Source: Falsiroseomonas tokyonensis (GTDB taxonomy: Bacteria > Pseudomonadota > Alphaproteobacteria > Acetobacterales > Acetobacteraceae). Taken from it: DNA of 64,000 nt. Both the position numbers and the translations under genes were made by a program. The stretch's first letter is position 1; every line of letters begins with the position of its first letter. The stretch covers positions 744,118-808,117 of the forward strand of contig NZ_JAFNJS010000002.1 of the NCBI RefSeq assembly GCF_019024325.1. Reading direction: 5' to 3'. The notes under the pieces were generated by a model, which saw only the letters and a program-made list of their open reading frames with translations, ran no database searches and was not told where the DNA came from. Positions 35,416 to 44,203 of the stretch are shown one piece after another.

Positions 35416-36447
35416 TCAACCGGCATAGCCGGAAAGAAATCGCTCCAGCAGCATGCCCAGCAGGTCGACGTTGTAGCCGCCCTCCTGGATCATCGCCGCC
35501 GGCAGCCTGGCGCCCGCGATCATCCGCCCGGCTTCCGCAAAACCATCCGCGGTGACGGAGAGGAAGTTCAGCGGCTCATGCTCGCTGGCGTCGAAGCCGA
35601 GCGAGACAACCAGCGCATCGGCCCCGAAGTTGGCGATGGCGGTCAGGCCCGTGCCGATGGCCGCCAGCCAGGGCGCATCGCCGCTGCCCTGCGGCAGGGG
35701 CAGGTTCAGATTGCAGCCGAGGCCGGCGCCGCCGCCACGCTCCCCTTCATGGCCGACATACCAGGGATAGTAGCCGGAAGGGTCGCCATGGACGGAGACC
35801 GTCAGCACATCGGCACGGTCCCAGAAAATGCCCTGGGTGCCGTTGCCGTGGTGGCTGTCGATATCCAGTACGGCGACGCGCTGCGCGCCGGCCCGCTTCA
35901 GCGCTTCCACCGCAATGGCCGCGTTGTTCAGGTAGCAATGGCCGCCGGCGCGGGCGGCGTAGGTGTGGTGGCCGGGCGGGCGGCACAGCGCATAGGCGCT
36001 GCGGCCCCTTGCTGCTTCCTCGGCCGCGGCCAGGGCGCAGGCGGCGGCGCCGATCGAGGCCTGCCAGGTATGCGGCCCGATCGGGCAGCCGGCATCCGCC
36101 GTGTACCAGCCGACCTTGCCGACCAGCCCAGTGGGCACCGGCGCGCCCTGCGCCAGCATCTCGGGCGAAGGGTGGATATTCGCGACCACTTCCGGTCCCG
36201 CGCCGGGCAGGGCGCTCCAGGCCGCGTGGACGTCCCGGAGAAAGTCGAGATAGGCGGCGGGGTGCACCGCCTCCAGCGCCGCCCGGGGGGCGGGGGGCGG
36301 CAGCGCGGGGGCCAGGCCCATCCGGCGCAGCCCGGCTTCCAGCGAGGCGGCGCGGCCCGGCACTTCGTAGTTCTGGCGCACCTGGCCCCGCTGCAGGAAG
36401 AAGCGCGGGCTGTGCAATTCCTGGGCAGGATCGGCGAAGGTCTTCAT
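35416..36447 (-). CDS. Histone deacetylase family amidohydrolase
   Basis: Zinc amidohydrolase of the arginase/deacetylase fold; bacterial members act on acetylated polyamines and other small amides. From ATG 36447 it has 343 residues. Motifs are PPGHHTYAARAGGHCYLNN with paired histidines, VLDIDSHHGNGTQGIFW with the zinc Asp/His, and a C-terminal SLGFDASEHEPL. The length and motifs suggest an acetylpolyamine-amidohydrolase-like enzyme rather than a protein deacetylase. It is divergent from the peptide ABC importer. Confidence 0.88.
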   Translation of the reverse strand: MKTFADPAQELHSPRFFLQRGQVRQNYEVPGRAASLEAGLRRMGLAPALPPPAPRAALEAVHPAAYLDFLRDVHAAWSALPGAGPEVVANIHPSPEMLAQGAPVPTGLVGKVGWYTADAGCPIGPHTWQASIGAAACALAAAEEAARGRSAYALCRPPGHHTYAARAGGHCYLNNAAIAVEALKRAGAQRVAVLDIDSHHGNGTQGIFWDRADVLTVSVHGDPSGYYPWYVGHEGERGGGAGLGCNLNLPLPQGSGDAPWLAAIGTGLTAIANFGADALVVSLGFDASEHEPLNFLSVTADGFAEAGRMIAGARLPAAMIQEGGYNVDLLGMLLERFLSGYAG

Positions 36448-36536
36448 GGCCGGGACGGTAGAGGCGCCAATGCCGCCTTGTCCATGCGGCCCGGCCGAGG
36501 CTAGCCTTCGCGCAAGACCAAGGGGGCTTTCACAAA

Positions 36537-38126
36537 ATGAGCATGACGCGCCGTGGCCTGATGGCCGCGACTGCCGCAGCACCCGTCCTGATGTGCGTGG
36601 CGGATGCCCGCGCCCAGGGCATCGCGCCGCGCCGCGGCGGCACGCTGACCACGATCCTGCAGCCGGAGCCGCCGGTGCTGCAGATCGGCGTGAACAACCA
36701 GGGCCCGACGCTGATCGCGGCCGGCAAGATCTTCCAGGGGCTGATCAAGTTCAGCCCGAAGCTGGAGCCTATGCCGGAGCTGGCCGAGAGCTGGTCGCTG
36801 TCCGACGACAAGCTGACCTATACCTTCAAGCTGCGCCAGAACGTGAAGTTCCACGACGGCCGCCCGATGACGGCGGAGGACGTGATCTTCTCCGTCACGA
36901 AATTCCATCCGGAAGTGGCACCCCGCGCGCGCGCCATCTTCAGCCGCATCGACAAGGCGGAGGCGCCGGATGCGCATACCGTCGCGCTGACGCTGAAGGC
37001 GCCCTTCGAGCCCTTCCTGCTGATGTTCGATGTCACCGCCTGCGCCATCGTGCCGAAGCATCTGTTCGACGGCCAGGATTTCCGCACCGCCCCCGCGGTG
37101 CAGCGGCCCATCGGCACGGGACCCTTCAAGTTCGCCGAATGGCAGCGCGGCAACTTCATCCGGCTGGAGCGCTTCGAGGACTATTGGAAGCCGGGCCAGC
37201 CCTATCTGGACGCGATCATCTATCGCATCGTGCCGGACAGCCAGTCCCGCCGCCTGGCGCTGGAGACCGGCCAGGTGATGATGACGGCCGCCGGCGATAT
37301 CGAGCCCTTCGACGTGCCGGCGATGCGCGCGCGGCCGAACCTGGAGGTGTGGACGGATGGCTGGGAATACTTCTCCCCGCTCTCCTGGATCGAGACCAAT
37401 CACCGCGTGCCGGCGCTGGCCGATGTGCGGGTGCGGCAGGCGATCTCGCGCGCCATCAACCGCGACTTCATCGCCCAGCGGCTTTGGTTCGGCGTAGGCA
37501 AGCCGGCGACCAATCCCATCGCCAGCACCACCCGCTTCCACGACGCCAATGTGAAGCTGCCGGGCTTCGACCCGCGCGCCGCCGCGCAGTTGCTGGATGC
37601 CGCCGGGCTGCGCGCCAATGCTCAGGGCGTGCGCACCACCATCAAGCACCTCGTGCTGCCCTATGGCGAGATTTGGACGCGGCTGTCCGAATATCTGCGC
37701 CAGTCGCTGCGCCAGGTCGGCATCAACCTCGAGCTGGAAAGCACCGATGCCGGGTCTTGGGCGCGGCGGATCGGCGCCTGGGAATACGAGACCTCGATCA
37801 ACTTCGTCTACCAGTTCGGTGACCCGACGCTGGGGGTGGAGCGGACCTATGTCTCCTCGAACATCCAGAAGGTGACGTTTACCAATACGGGCGGCTACTC
37901 CAACCCGCGCGTGGATGCGCTGTTCGCGACGGCGCGGGAGGCGCAGACGGCGGAGGAACGGCGTGCCGCCTTCAGCGAGGTCCAGAAGATCCTGGTGGAG
38001 GAAGTGCCGCAGATCTGGCTGATGGAAATGGCCTTCCCGACCATCCACGACAAGAAGGTGCAGAACCCCGTGCAGCTCGGCACCGGCGTGCATGCCAGCT
38101 ACGACGACGTCTTCCTGACGGCCTGA
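36537..38126 (+). CDS. ABC transporter substrate-binding protein, family 5 (dipeptide/oligopeptide type)
   Basis: Periplasmic binding protein of a peptide, nickel or opine-type importer. The 529-residue protein has a twin-arginine signal (TRRGLMAATAAAP, cleavage near ARA). The SBP_bac_5 body follows, with LAESWSLSDDKLTYTFKLRQ, VKFHDGRPMTAEDV and GTGPFKFAEW. The end of the protein has the usual QKILVEEVPQIWLMEMAF. It is the first gene of a five-gene importer and hydrolase run, with the permease gene five bases after its stop. Confidence 0.92.
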   Translation: MSMTRRGLMAATAAAPVLMCVADARAQGIAPRRGGTLTTILQPEPPVLQIGVNNQGPTLIAAGKIFQGLIKFSPKLEPMPELAESWSLSDDKLTYTFKLRQNVKFHDGRPMTAEDVIFSVTKFHPEVAPRARAIFSRIDKAEAPDAHTVALTLKAPFEPFLLMFDVTACAIVPKHLFDGQDFRTAPAVQRPIGTGPFKFAEWQRGNFIRLERFEDYWKPGQPYLDAIIYRIVPDSQSRRLALETGQVMMTAAGDIEPFDVPAMRARPNLEVWTDGWEYFSPLSWIETNHRVPALADVRVRQAISRAINRDFIAQRLWFGVGKPATNPIASTTRFHDANVKLPGFDPRAAAQLLDAAGLRANAQGVRTTIKHLVLPYGEIWTRLSEYLRQSLRQVGINLELESTDAGSWARRIGAWEYETSINFVYQFGDPTLGVERTYVSSNIQKVTFTNTGGYSNPRVDALFATAREAQTAEERRAAFSEVQKILVEEVPQIWLMEMAFPTIHDKKVQNPVQLGTGVHASYDDVFLTA

Positions 38127-38130
38127 TCGC

Positions 38131-39117
38131 GTGGACCCGTCGCTGCTGCCTGGATTCCTGCTGCGGCGGGTGGCGAAGGCGGCGATCGTCGTGCTGGCGA
38201 TCGTCGTCTGCAACTTCTTCCTGATCCATGCCGCGCCTGGGGATCCGGCCAGCGTGATTGCCGGGCAATCGGGCGCGGCGGATGAGCGCTTCATCGCGCA
38301 GTTGCGCGAACAGTTCGGGCTGGACCGGCCGCTGCTGGTGCAGCTGTGGATCTATGTGAAGGGCGTGCTGACGCTCGACCTCGGCTTCAGCCACCGGCAG
38401 CAGGTGGGCGTCGCCACGCTGATCCTGGAACGCCTGCCGGCGACGCTGCTGCTGACGGGCGCGGCCTTCCTGTTTGCCGTGGGCCTCGGCGTCACGCTCG
38501 GCGCGCTGGCGGCGGGGCGCGTCGGGCGCTGGGCGGACAGCCTCATCACCGTGCTGGCGCTGACCTTCTATGCCACGCCGATCTTCTGGGTCGGGCTGAT
38601 GCTGGTGCTGGTCTTCTCCGTCTGGCTGGAATGGCTGCCGAGCTTCGGCATGATGACGGTGGGCGCCGATATCACGGGCCTCGCCCGCGTGCCGGACGTG
38701 GCGAAGCACCTGCTGCTACCGGCCTTGACGCTCGGCCTGTTCTACATGGCGGTCTATGCGCGGCTGACGCGGGCCACGATGCTGGAAGTGGCGGACCAGG
38801 ATTTCGTCAAGACGGCGCGCGCCAAGGGTGTGCCAGAAGGCCAGGTGGTGCGAAAGCACGTGCTGCGCAACGCGCTGCTGCCGGTCATCACCTTCGCGGG
38901 CATCCAAGCCGGGCAGCTCATCGGCGGCTCCATCCTGGTGGAGACGGTCTTCGCCTGGCCCGGCATCGGGCGCCTGGCCTTCGAGGCGCTGCTGGCGCGC
39001 GACTATCCCGTGCTGATGGGCGTCTTCTTCGTCACCTCCGTCATGGTGGTGGTCTTTAACCTGGTGACGGACCTGCTCTATGCGGTCATCGATCCGCGCG
39101 TGGAGGTCAGCGGTTGA
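38131..39117 (+). CDS. ABC transporter permease, DppB/OppB type
   Basis: First inner membrane subunit of the importer. The 328-residue protein has six predicted membrane spans, the N-terminal LLRRVAKAAIVVLAIVVCNFF span with the LxHAAPGDPA motif, and the cytoplasmic EAA-like loop ADQDFVKTARAKGVPEGQVV. A GTG start follows the binding-protein stop after four bases. The stop overlaps the second permease. Confidence 0.93.
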   Translation: MDPSLLPGFLLRRVAKAAIVVLAIVVCNFFLIHAAPGDPASVIAGQSGAADERFIAQLREQFGLDRPLLVQLWIYVKGVLTLDLGFSHRQQVGVATLILERLPATLLLTGAAFLFAVGLGVTLGALAAGRVGRWADSLITVLALTFYATPIFWVGLMLVLVFSVWLEWLPSFGMMTVGADITGLARVPDVAKHLLLPALTLGLFYMAVYARLTRATMLEVADQDFVKTARAKGVPEGQVVRKHVLRNALLPVITFAGIQAGQLIGGSILVETVFAWPGIGRLAFEALLARDYPVLMGVFFVTSVMVVVFNLVTDLLYAVIDPRVEVSG

Positions 39118-39959
39118 GGGATTTCGCGCGGCGCTATGCGCGCAACAAGGGGGCGGTGGTCGGGCTGCTGATCCTGCTGCTGGTGCTGGCCATGGCCCTG
39201 GGCGCGCCGCTGATTTTTCCTGACAGCCCCTGGGACATGGTGGCGGCGCCCTTCATGCCGCCGGGCGAGATGGACATGCTGCTGGGCTCGGACAGCCTGG
39301 GGCGGGATGTGGCGGCTGGCATCGCGCATGGTGCGCGGATCTCGCTGATGGTGGGTGCAGTCTCGACCGTGGTGGCGCTGGCGGTGGGCGTGTCGCTCGG
39401 CGCGGTGGCGGGTTATCTCGGCGGGCTCGCGGACGATTTGGTGATGCGCTTCACCGAATTCTTCCAGACCATCCCGAGCTTCGTGCTGGCCATCCTGCTG
39501 GTGGCGATCTTCACGCCGACGATCGGCAGCGTGGTCTTCGCCATAGCCGTCGTCTCCTGGCCGCCGGTGGCGCGCGTGGTGCGGGCGGAGTTCCTCTCGC
39601 TCCGCTCCCGCGAATTCGTGCAGGCGGCGGAGGTTCTGGGCAAATCGCGGATCAGCATCGTGCTGGGCGATATCCTGCCGAATGCGCTGTCGCCGATCAT
39701 CGTGCTGTCCTCCCTGATGGTGGCGAATGCGATCCTGTTGGAATCGGCGCTGTCCTTCCTCGGCCTCGGCGATCCGAACCTGATGACCTGGGGTTTTCTC
39801 ATCGGCTCCGGCCGCAGCGTCATCCGCCTCGCCTGGTGGATGAGCGTCTTTCCGGGCGTCGCCATCTTTCTGACCGTGCTGGCGCTGAACCTGGTGGGGG
39901 AGGGGCTTTCGGATGCGATGAATCCGCGCCTCGCCCGCAAGCGGGGGGCGGCCGCATGA
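39114..39959 (+). CDS. ABC transporter permease, DppC/OppC type
   Basis: Second inner membrane subunit. The 281-residue protein shows an N-terminal span (GAVVGLLILLLVLAMALGA), the DSLGRDVAAGIAHGARISL signature, and the EAA loop REFVQAAEVLGKSRISIVL. The start is TTG 39114 in a TTGA overlap with the first permease; there is no in-frame ATG earlier. It overlaps the ATPase gene by four bases. Confidence 0.93.
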   Translation: MRDFARRYARNKGAVVGLLILLLVLAMALGAPLIFPDSPWDMVAAPFMPPGEMDMLLGSDSLGRDVAAGIAHGARISLMVGAVSTVVALAVGVSLGAVAGYLGGLADDLVMRFTEFFQTIPSFVLAILLVAIFTPTIGSVVFAIAVVSWPPVARVVRAEFLSLRSREFVQAAEVLGKSRISIVLGDILPNALSPIIVLSSLMVANAILLESALSFLGLGDPNLMTWGFLIGSGRSVIRLAWWMSVFPGVAIFLTVLALNLVGEGLSDAMNPRLARKRGAAA

Positions 39960-41557
39960 GCCTTCTCCGCGTCGAGAACCTGACCGTTGCGCTGCCCGCC
40001 GGCGGCGACCGGGACCATGCGGTGACAGATATCTCGCTGCATGTCGATGCCGGCGAGATCCTCTGCATCGTGGGCGAATCCGGCAGCGGCAAATCCATCA
40101 CCGCCAACGCCGTGATGGGGCTGCTGCCGCCCGGCCTGCCGCTGCGCGCCGGGCGCATCTTCCTGGGCGACACGGAGATCACGGCGCAGACGCCCGAGCA
40201 GCTGCGCGCGCTGCGCGGCAGCCGCATGGCGATGATCTTCCAGGAGCCGATGACGGCGCTGAACCCGCTGATGCGGGTCGGTGACCAGATCGCGGAGGCG
40301 CTGGCCGTGCATGGCGAGGCCGCGCGCGCCAAGGACCGCGTGCCCGAACTGCTGGCGGCGGTGAACCTGCCGGACCCGGCCTCGCTCGCCCGCGCCTATC
40401 CTTTCCGCCTCTCGGGCGGCCAGCGGCAGCGGGTGATGATCGCCATGGCCCTGGCGCTGGAGCCGGCGCTGCTGATCGCGGACGAGCCGACCACCGCCCT
40501 CGACGTGACCACGCAGATGCAGATCCTGCGCCTGATCCGCGAGATCCAGTCGCGCCGGGGGATGGGCGTGATGTTCATCACCCATGATTTCGGCGTGGTG
40601 GCAGAAATCGCCGACCGCGTCGCGGTGATGCAGCTCGGCCGCATCGTCGAGCAGGGGCCGGCGGCCGAAATTCTCAACCGCCCGCAGCACACCTATACCC
40701 AGGCGCTGATCGCCGCCGTGCCGCACGGCATCCCGGCCGCGCGGCCGGAGGTCGGCGGCGCCACCGTGCTGGAATCGCGCGGCGTGACGAAAACCTACAG
40801 CCGCGGCGGCTGGTTCGCACCAAGGGTCGAGGTGCGCGCGGTGCACGACGCGGATTTCGTGCTGCGCCAGGGCGAAACGCTCGGCCTGGTCGGCGAATCC
40901 GGCAGCGGCAAGTCCACGCTGGCCCGGTGTGTGGTGAACCTGGTGAAGCCCGAGGCGGGCGAGATGCTGTTCCACGGCAGCGACCTGCGCCCCCTGTCGC
41001 GCGAGGCCTGGAAACCCTACCGAAAACGCATCCAGATGGTCTTCCAGGACCCCTTCGCCTCGCTGAATCCGCGTCGCAAGGTGGGGGAGATCATCGCGGA
41101 GGGGCCGATCACCCATGGCACGCCACGCGCCGAGGCGCTGGACCGGGCGCGGGACCTGCTGCGACTGGTGCAACTGGATGCCGGCGCCATGGATCGCTTC
41201 CCCCACGAGTTCAGCGGCGGCCAGCGCCAGCGCATCGGCATCGCCCGTGCCTTGGCGATGGAGCCGGAATTGCTGATCGCGGATGAGCCGGTCTCGGCGC
41301 TGGACGTTTCCGTGCAGGCGCAGGTGCTGGAGCTGCTGGCCGAGATCCGCCGGCGGCTCGGGCTGACCATGCTCTTCATCACGCATGACCTGCGCGTGGC
41401 GGCGCAGATCTGCGACCGCATCGCGGTGATGCAGCGCGGCGCCATTGTCGAGATGGGCGAGACGGCGCAGGTCTTTGGTGCGCCCGCGCATGCCTATACG
41501 CGCCAGCTGCTGGACAGCATCCCGGGAAGGGGCTGGACTCCGCCCGATATCACTTGA
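39956..41557 (+). CDS. ABC transporter ATP-binding protein with two fused nucleotide-binding domains (DppD-DppF type)
   Basis: Powers the importer. The 533-residue protein contains two complete ATPase domains. The first has Walker A GESGSGKS at residues 40-47, signature LSGGQRQRV and Walker B LLIADEPTTALD. The second has Walker A GESGSGKST near residue 313, signature FSGGQRQRIGIARAL and LLIADEPVSALDVS. In most systems these are two proteins, so this is the fused (GsiA-like) architecture. The ATG overlaps the permease stop. The M20 peptidase gene follows after seven bases. Confidence 0.94.
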   Translation: MSLLRVENLTVALPAGGDRDHAVTDISLHVDAGEILCIVGESGSGKSITANAVMGLLPPGLPLRAGRIFLGDTEITAQTPEQLRALRGSRMAMIFQEPMTALNPLMRVGDQIAEALAVHGEAARAKDRVPELLAAVNLPDPASLARAYPFRLSGGQRQRVMIAMALALEPALLIADEPTTALDVTTQMQILRLIREIQSRRGMGVMFITHDFGVVAEIADRVAVMQLGRIVEQGPAAEILNRPQHTYTQALIAAVPHGIPAARPEVGGATVLESRGVTKTYSRGGWFAPRVEVRAVHDADFVLRQGETLGLVGESGSGKSTLARCVVNLVKPEAGEMLFHGSDLRPLSREAWKPYRKRIQMVFQDPFASLNPRRKVGEIIAEGPITHGTPRAEALDRARDLLRLVQLDAGAMDRFPHEFSGGQRQRIGIARALAMEPELLIADEPVSALDVSVQAQVLELLAEIRRRLGLTMLFITHDLRVAAQICDRIAVMQRGAIVEMGETAQVFGAPAHAYTRQLLDSIPGRGWTPPDIT

Positions 41558-41564
41558 GGTCCAT

Positions 41565-42851
41565 ATGAAACTCGATCCGGGCGCCCGCCGCGCCATTCTG
41601 GAGGCCTGCGATTCGCTGCGCGCGGAGGGCGAGCAGGGGCTGATGCGCCTGGTGCGCTGCCCCTCCACCCTGGGCAACGAGGCCTCGGCGCTGAACGAGA
41701 TGGCGCGCGTCTACGAATCGCTCGGCCTGACGCCGCAGCGCGTGGCGACGGACCCTGCGGCGCTGGCCGGACACCCCGGCTTCTCGCCGCCGCTGATCAG
41801 CTATGAGGGGCGCGACAATGTGGTGGCGGTGCACCGTCCGCGCGCCGCAAAAGGCCGGTCGCTCGCGCTGCAGGGCCATGTCGACGTGGTGCCCGAAGGC
41901 GCCGAGGATGAATGGACCACGCCGCCCTATGCGCCGGAGATTCGCGGTGGCCGCATGTATGGCCGCGGCGCCGGCGACATGAAGGCCGGCATTTTGTCGT
42001 ACATCATCGCCTTCCGCGCACTGAAGCTCGCCGGGCTGCAGCCGGCGGCGGAGGTGCAGATGCAGTCCGTGATCGAGGAGGAATGCACCGGCAATGGCGC
42101 GCTGGCCTGCATGCTGGCGCTGCCGAAGACGGATGCCGTGATCATCCCCGAGCCCGGTCCCGGCCTGCCCGCCATGTACAGCGCCGAGGTCGGCGTGGTC
42201 TGGGCCTGGGTCACCGTCACGGGCCGGCCGGCACATGTGCGGGACAAGCAGGCCGGGGTGAATGCGGTGGAGGCGGCGATGTCCATCTGGACCCGCTTCG
42301 AGGCCTATGAGCGTGACATGAACCGCGGCGAGTTGATCCACCCCAGCTTTCGCGGCGTGAACCATCCGGTGAACGTCAACCTCGGGACGTTCACGGGCGG
42401 CGAGTGGAATTCGTCGGTGCCTACGCGCGCGACGCTCGGCCTGCGCGTCGGCGTGATGATGGGGAACACTGCTGCCGCCGTGCGTGCGGACATCGAACGC
42501 ATCGTGGAGCAGGCGCGCGGCGATGGCGCGCTGAAGGGCGCGAAGGTGAAGCTGGAGTTCAAGGGATTCATGGCCGATCCCTGCGTCTTCGACATGCAGG
42601 CGGAGATCGTGCAGGAGTCCATGCGCAACTTCGCCGACCTCACCGGCCACGAACTTCGAAAGTATCCGGCGACGGGCCTGACGGACGGGCGCTTCTTCAC
42701 CCTCTACCAGGACACGCCGGTCGCCTGTTTCGGGCCGGATGCGCAGGACATCCACGGCATCGACGAAAGCGTCGGCATGGACTCGATGCACGACATCACG
42801 CGCACCATCGCGATCACCATGGCCGAATGGTGTGGAGTGGAATCCGCATGA
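41565..42851 (+). CDS. M20 family metallopeptidase (ArgE/DapE-like)
   Basis: Cytosolic di-zinc amidohydrolase acting on N-acyl amino acids or small peptides; substrate unknown. From ATG 41565 it has 428 residues with LQGHVDVVPEG, RMYGRGAGDMKAG, VIEEECTGNGALA and a dimerisation insert before the closing HGIDES segment. The upstream in-frame extension belongs to the ATPase gene. Its place directly behind a peptide-type importer suggests it processes the imported compound. It overlaps the next gene by four bases. Confidence 0.9.
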   Translation: MKLDPGARRAILEACDSLRAEGEQGLMRLVRCPSTLGNEASALNEMARVYESLGLTPQRVATDPAALAGHPGFSPPLISYEGRDNVVAVHRPRAAKGRSLALQGHVDVVPEGAEDEWTTPPYAPEIRGGRMYGRGAGDMKAGILSYIIAFRALKLAGLQPAAEVQMQSVIEEECTGNGALACMLALPKTDAVIIPEPGPGLPAMYSAEVGVVWAWVTVTGRPAHVRDKQAGVNAVEAAMSIWTRFEAYERDMNRGELIHPSFRGVNHPVNVNLGTFTGGEWNSSVPTRATLGLRVGVMMGNTAAAVRADIERIVEQARGDGALKGAKVKLEFKGFMADPCVFDMQAEIVQESMRNFADLTGHELRKYPATGLTDGRFFTLYQDTPVACFGPDAQDIHGIDESVGMDSMHDITRTIAITMAEWCGVESA

Positions 42852-44086
42852 CCAGCAATTTCCGCCCCTCCGGCGCCCGCCTCTGGGACAGCCTGATGGA
42901 GTTCGCCCGCATTGGCGCGACCGCCAAGGGCGGCAACAACCGGCAGACGCTGACCGACCTGGATGGCGAGGCGCGCGCGCTGCTGCAGCGCCAGGCGGAA
43001 GCGGCGGGCGCGAAGCTGGTGCTGGACCGCCTCGGCAATATGGCGCTGACCCGCCCGGGGCGGGATCCTTCGAGAAAGCCGATCGCCATCGGCAGCCATC
43101 TGGACACGCAGCCCACCGGCGGCAAATTCGACGGCGTGCTGGGCGTGCTGGTCGGCCTCGAAATCCTGCGCGCGCTGGACGAGGCGGGCATCGAGACCGA
43201 GGCGCCGGTCATGCTCATCAACTGGACCAATGAGGAAGGCGCGCGCTTCTCGCCGCCGATGATGGGCAGCGGCGCCGCCATGGGAATCTTCCCGGAAGCC
43301 GAGGTGCTGGCCAAGACCGACAGCACCGGCGCCGTCTTCGGCGAGGAGCTTTCGCGGATTGGCTGGGCGGGGGGCGCCGATCCGGCCGCGCTGCAGAATC
43401 TCGAAGCCTATTTCGAGGTGCATATCGAGCAGGGGCCGCAACTCGAGAAGCTCGGCCTCGATATCGGCATCGTCACCCATGCGCTGGCGCAGCACTGGTT
43501 CGAAGTGACGGTCACCGGCGAAAATGCGCATGGCGGCAGCGTGATGGCCGGGCGGCGCGATGCCATGATGGGCGCCGCCGAGATGATTTTGGGCATCGAG
43601 AAGGCCGCGCTGGAAGCCGGCGCGCGGGCCACGGTGGGCCGGCTGACGGTGCATCCGGACAGCCGTAACGTGGTGCCGGACCAGGTCTGGTTCAGCCTGG
43701 ATACGCGGCATGACGACGAGCACAAGCTGGCGGCGCTCGCCGAGGTGCTGCGCGGGGAGGCGGCGGCCATCTCGGCGCGACGCAACCTGTCGATCGCCGT
43801 GGAGGATTTCTGGATCTCACCCGCCACGCCCTTCGCCAGACCGCTGGTGGACCGGCTGGAGGCCTCCGCGCAGGCCCGCAGGATCAGCTACCAGATGATG
43901 CCCACCGCCATCGGCCATGACGCCGTCTACTGCGCGCGGCGCGTGCCGACAGTGATGGTCTTCACCCCCTGCCACGGCGGGATCAGCCACAACGAGGCGG
44001 AAAGCATCACGCCGGAATGGGCCGAGGCCGGGCTGCTGGTGGTGGCGGATGCGGTGCTGGCGACGGCGGGGGTGGCGAAGGGGTAG
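42848..44086 (+). CDS. Zn-dependent hydrolase, N-carbamoyl-L-amino-acid/allantoate amidohydrolase family
   Basis: M20-fold enzyme removing a carbamoyl or ureido group. The 412-residue protein shows AIGSHLDTQPTGGKFDGVLG, WTNEEGARFSPPMMGSG, YFEVHIEQGPQLE, a dimerisation domain with NAHGGSVMAGRRDA, and the terminal CHGGISHNEAE metal His. This set matches beta-ureidopropionase, N-carbamoyl-amino-acid hydrolase and allantoate amidohydrolase, which cannot be separated by eye. The ATG overlaps the M20 gene stop. It is the last forward gene before a palindromic element. Confidence 0.9.
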   Translation: MTSNFRPSGARLWDSLMEFARIGATAKGGNNRQTLTDLDGEARALLQRQAEAAGAKLVLDRLGNMALTRPGRDPSRKPIAIGSHLDTQPTGGKFDGVLGVLVGLEILRALDEAGIETEAPVMLINWTNEEGARFSPPMMGSGAAMGIFPEAEVLAKTDSTGAVFGEELSRIGWAGGADPAALQNLEAYFEVHIEQGPQLEKLGLDIGIVTHALAQHWFEVTVTGENAHGGSVMAGRRDAMMGAAEMILGIEKAALEAGARATVGRLTVHPDSRNVVPDQVWFSLDTRHDDEHKLAALAEVLRGEAAAISARRNLSIAVEDFWISPATPFARPLVDRLEASAQARRISYQMMPTAIGHDAVYCARRVPTVMVFTPCHGGISHNEAESITPEWAEAGLLVVADAVLATAGVAKG

Positions 44087-44100
44087 GGGGCGGCGCGCGG

Positions 44101-44196
44101 CCCCCACCCCGACCCTCCCCCGCAAGAGCGGGGGAGGGAGCAGTTCCCTCCCCTGCGAAGCGGGGGAGGGTGGCCGCGTCAGCGGCCGGGTGGGGG
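44101..44196. repeat. 96-base nested palindrome (three hairpins inside an outer stem)
   Basis: An outer stem pairs CCCCCACCC (44101-44109) with GGGTGGGGG (44188-44196). Inside are three hairpins. The first, 44113-44138, has an 11-bp perfect stem with loop AAGA. The second, 44146-44170, has an 11-bp stem with one G-T pair and loop GAA. The third, 44172-44187, has a 6-bp stem with loop GTCA. The element fills the gap between the converging carbamoylase and hydrolase genes, so it may act as a bidirectional terminator or be a mobile REP-like repeat. Confidence 0.85.
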
Positions 44197-44203
44197 CAGC
44201 GCC

